Shown here one piece after another: positions 6,993 to 8,166 of a stretch of DNA of 8,166 bases. The notes under the pieces were generated by a model that did no database searches, was not told the DNA's origin, and was given only the letters and a program-made list of their open reading frames with translations. Numbering within the stretch: the first letter of the stretch is position 1; every line of letters begins with the position of its first letter. Source of the stretch: Frankiaceae bacterium (lineage in GTDB: Bacteria; Actinomycetota; Actinomycetes; JAVEEJ01); assembly GCA_030840515.1 (NCBI GenBank), contig JAVEEJ010000114.1, positions 1-8,166 on the forward strand. Reading direction: 5' to 3'. Position numbers and translations under genes: made by a program.

Positions 6993-7220
6993 TCAAGGCC
7001 CACGCGCGCCGAGCAGCTCAGACACGCCGTCGAGCCCCGTCACCGTGGCTGTGTCCCCACGCCGTGCAAGCCAGGCTTCCCGGCTCAGCCGGAGCCGCAC
7101 CAAGGTGGCGGGGAGTCCGCGTCGGGACCTGATCTCGATGCCGTCGTCCACGTAACCGAGCTTGCGCGAGACCGCGAGCGAGGGGGCGTTGTCCGCGAAC
7201 GGCCAGTAGCGCGACGTCAT
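6993..7220 (-). pseudogene. Remnant of a GNAT-family N-acetyltransferase (C-terminal 75 residues only)
   Basis: The open frame from the ATG at 7220 to the TGA at 6995-6993 encodes DNAPSLAVSRKLGY (residues 10-23), then RRGLPATLVRLRLSREAW (33-50). This is the usual C-terminal end of actinobacterial GNAT acetyltransferases, covering the acetyl-CoA-side helix and last strands. A complete member is about 180-220 residues. Here the N-terminal two thirds, including the acetyl-CoA P-loop (R/Q-x-x-G-x-G/A), is absent. An in-frame TGA lies at 7247-7245, and just beyond it the DNA becomes the start of the copper gene, with no GNAT-like sequence in other frames. No Shine-Dalgarno precedes the ATG. I read it as a deletion relic. 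The less likely alternative is a tiny functional protein. Its stop is 9 bases from the stop of the convergent 229-residue gene, with no terminator between them. Confidence 0.65.
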
Positions 7221-7276
7221 AGCCCAGTGTGGCGAGGGATCCGCTCACAACGCACCTGGATTGGGACACTGCCGAG

Positions 7277-8166
7277 ATGATGGTCCTGCGGCGCCTCCTG
7301 GTCGTCGCAGCCGTGGGCGGCGCCTACCTGATCGGCGTCGCCTTCCCCGCCGCCGCGCACACGTCCCTCGAGGCCAGCGTGCCTGCCCGCGACTCGGTGG
7401 TCGCGGCGAGTCCAGCAGACGTAGCGCTCTACTTCGATGAGGCCGTGGCCGCCGGCCTCGGCGCCGTGCGCGTGGTGGGCCCTGGCGAGTCGCGGGCTGA
7501 TCTCGGTCGAGCCGTGACCAAGGTCAACGTCGTGCACGTCCCTCTGCGCAGGCATCTCGCTGGTGGGACCTACGTCGTCGTGTGGCGCGTCCTCTCGGAC
7601 GACGGTCACGCCGTGAGCGGGAGGTTCTCCTTCGCGGTCGGGCACGTCGGTGCGACGCCGCGAGCGGCTGCACGATCGTCGCCGATCTGGACGCGAGGGC
7701 TGAGCGCAGGAGGACGGTTCGTGTCCTACCTCGGACTGGTCCTGTTCGCGGGAGCCCTGATCCTGGTCGCCCTGATCTGGCGGGGGGGCACGGCCCAGCC
7801 TGGAGTGCGCAGGCTCGTCGTGGCCGGCTGGACGCTGGTGGTCGTGGGCACATCGGTGGGCTATCTGATGCAAGGACCAAACGGCGCCGGTCTCGGCCCG
7901 ACGGCCGTCCTTGCCGAGCCACGGCTGCTGCTGGACGTGATGCACACCCGATTCGGGCAGCTCCAACTCGCGCGGCTGGTCGGCCTGCTCGCACTCACAC
8001 CCCGCGGCGGACTGCATCTGCTCGCCGCGGCGGGGCGGACGCGGACCGCGGTGCTCTTGGCGGGGCTCGCCGCCCTGGTCGCGACCTGGTCGGCGTCGGG
8101 GCATGCCGGCACCCGCTCGCCAGAGGCGTTGTTCGTCGGCGTCGACGTGGTGCACCTGCTCGCCGT
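7277..8166 (+). CDS. Copper resistance protein, CopC-CopD fusion (N-terminal 296 residues, runs off the right edge)
   Basis: This protein would bind Cu(II) outside the membrane through its CopC domain, with a CopD-type membrane domain thought to pass copper across. The start is the tandem ATG at 7277/7280 in front of a clear signal peptide (MMVLRRLLVVAAVGGAYLIGV, cut after AAA27). No strong Shine-Dalgarno is visible. An in-frame GTG at 7229 would add 16 residues ahead of the signal and is unlikely. CopC spans about 28-122. Cutting after A27 leaves H28 as the mature N-terminus, and D109 and H111 in SDDGHAVSG become mature residues 82 and 84, matching the H1/Asp/His Cu(II) site of CopC. The Met-rich Cu(I) site is absent. 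CopD begins about 140, with hydrophobic segments near 148-168, 180-198, 229-241, 246-252 and 257-271. It has CopD-like marks LMQGPNGAGL (197-206), TRFGQLQLARL (224-234) and SGHAG (274-278). No CsoR-type operator was seen upstream. Confidence 0.9.
   Translation, partial: MMVLRRLLVVAAVGGAYLIGVAFPAAAHTSLEASVPARDSVVAASPADVALYFDEAVAAGLGAVRVVGPGESRADLGRAVTKVNVVHVPLRRHLAGGTYVVVWRVLSDDGHAVSGRFSFAVGHVGATPRAAARSSPIWTRGLSAGGRFVSYLGLVLFAGALILVALIWRGGTAQPGVRRLVVAGWTLVVVGTSVGYLMQGPNGAGLGPTAVLAEPRLLLDVMHTRFGQLQLARLVGLLALTPRGGLHLLAAAGRTRTAVLLAGLAALVATWSASGHAGTRSPEALFVGVDVVHLLA

Noticed and set aside
7221..7276. Copper-responsive operator before the CopC-CopD gene
   Set aside because: I looked for a C-run/G-run palindrome as in CsoR sites and for -35/-10 boxes, and found neither in this 56-base gap.
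7217..8155. 312-codon minus-strand open frame
   Set aside because: Antisense to CopC-CopD, whose copper ligands and membrane segments are clear. The translation is rich in Arg, Gln, Asp and His with no domain.

Overview
The window is visibly GC-rich throughout, with GC-rich third codon positions, GGAGG-type ribosome binding sites and a GTG start. Nearly every gene encodes a secreted or membrane protein of a kind common in actinobacteria. A Nocardioides-like actinobacterium is my best guess, from codon style and family resemblance only.

Layout. On the minus strand, from right to left, lie a thermolysin-type (M4) secreted metallopeptidase with extra C-terminal domains (6103 to 2987), a 716-residue exported protein of unknown function (2842 to 692), and the N-terminal 177 residues of an exported beta-propeller protein related to SMP-30/NHL proteins (531 to the left edge). 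These three are separated by 144 and 160 bases, so they are unlikely to be one tightly coupled operon. On the plus strand, diverging from the peptidase, is a 229-residue secreted protein with the LNADLLDGLDS motif (6294 to 6983). It runs almost head-on into a short minus-strand remnant of a GNAT acetyltransferase (7220 to 6993). After that, a plus-strand CopC-CopD fusion for copper handling (from 7277) runs off the right edge.

How they fit together. Five products carry signal peptides, so the window looks like a block of secretome and cell-surface genes. The peptidase and the 229-residue protein share a 190-base divergent promoter region with a helical-turn-spaced direct repeat and may be co-regulated. 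I see no direct functional link between the copper gene and the others. The truncated acetyltransferase between them suggests a past rearrangement.

I found no tRNA, rRNA, CRISPR array, insertion sequence or phage gene, and no evidence of a complete undescribed multi-gene system. The best leads are the unrecognised 716-residue protein and the repeat cluster in front of it, the divergent control region, and the GNAT remnant.
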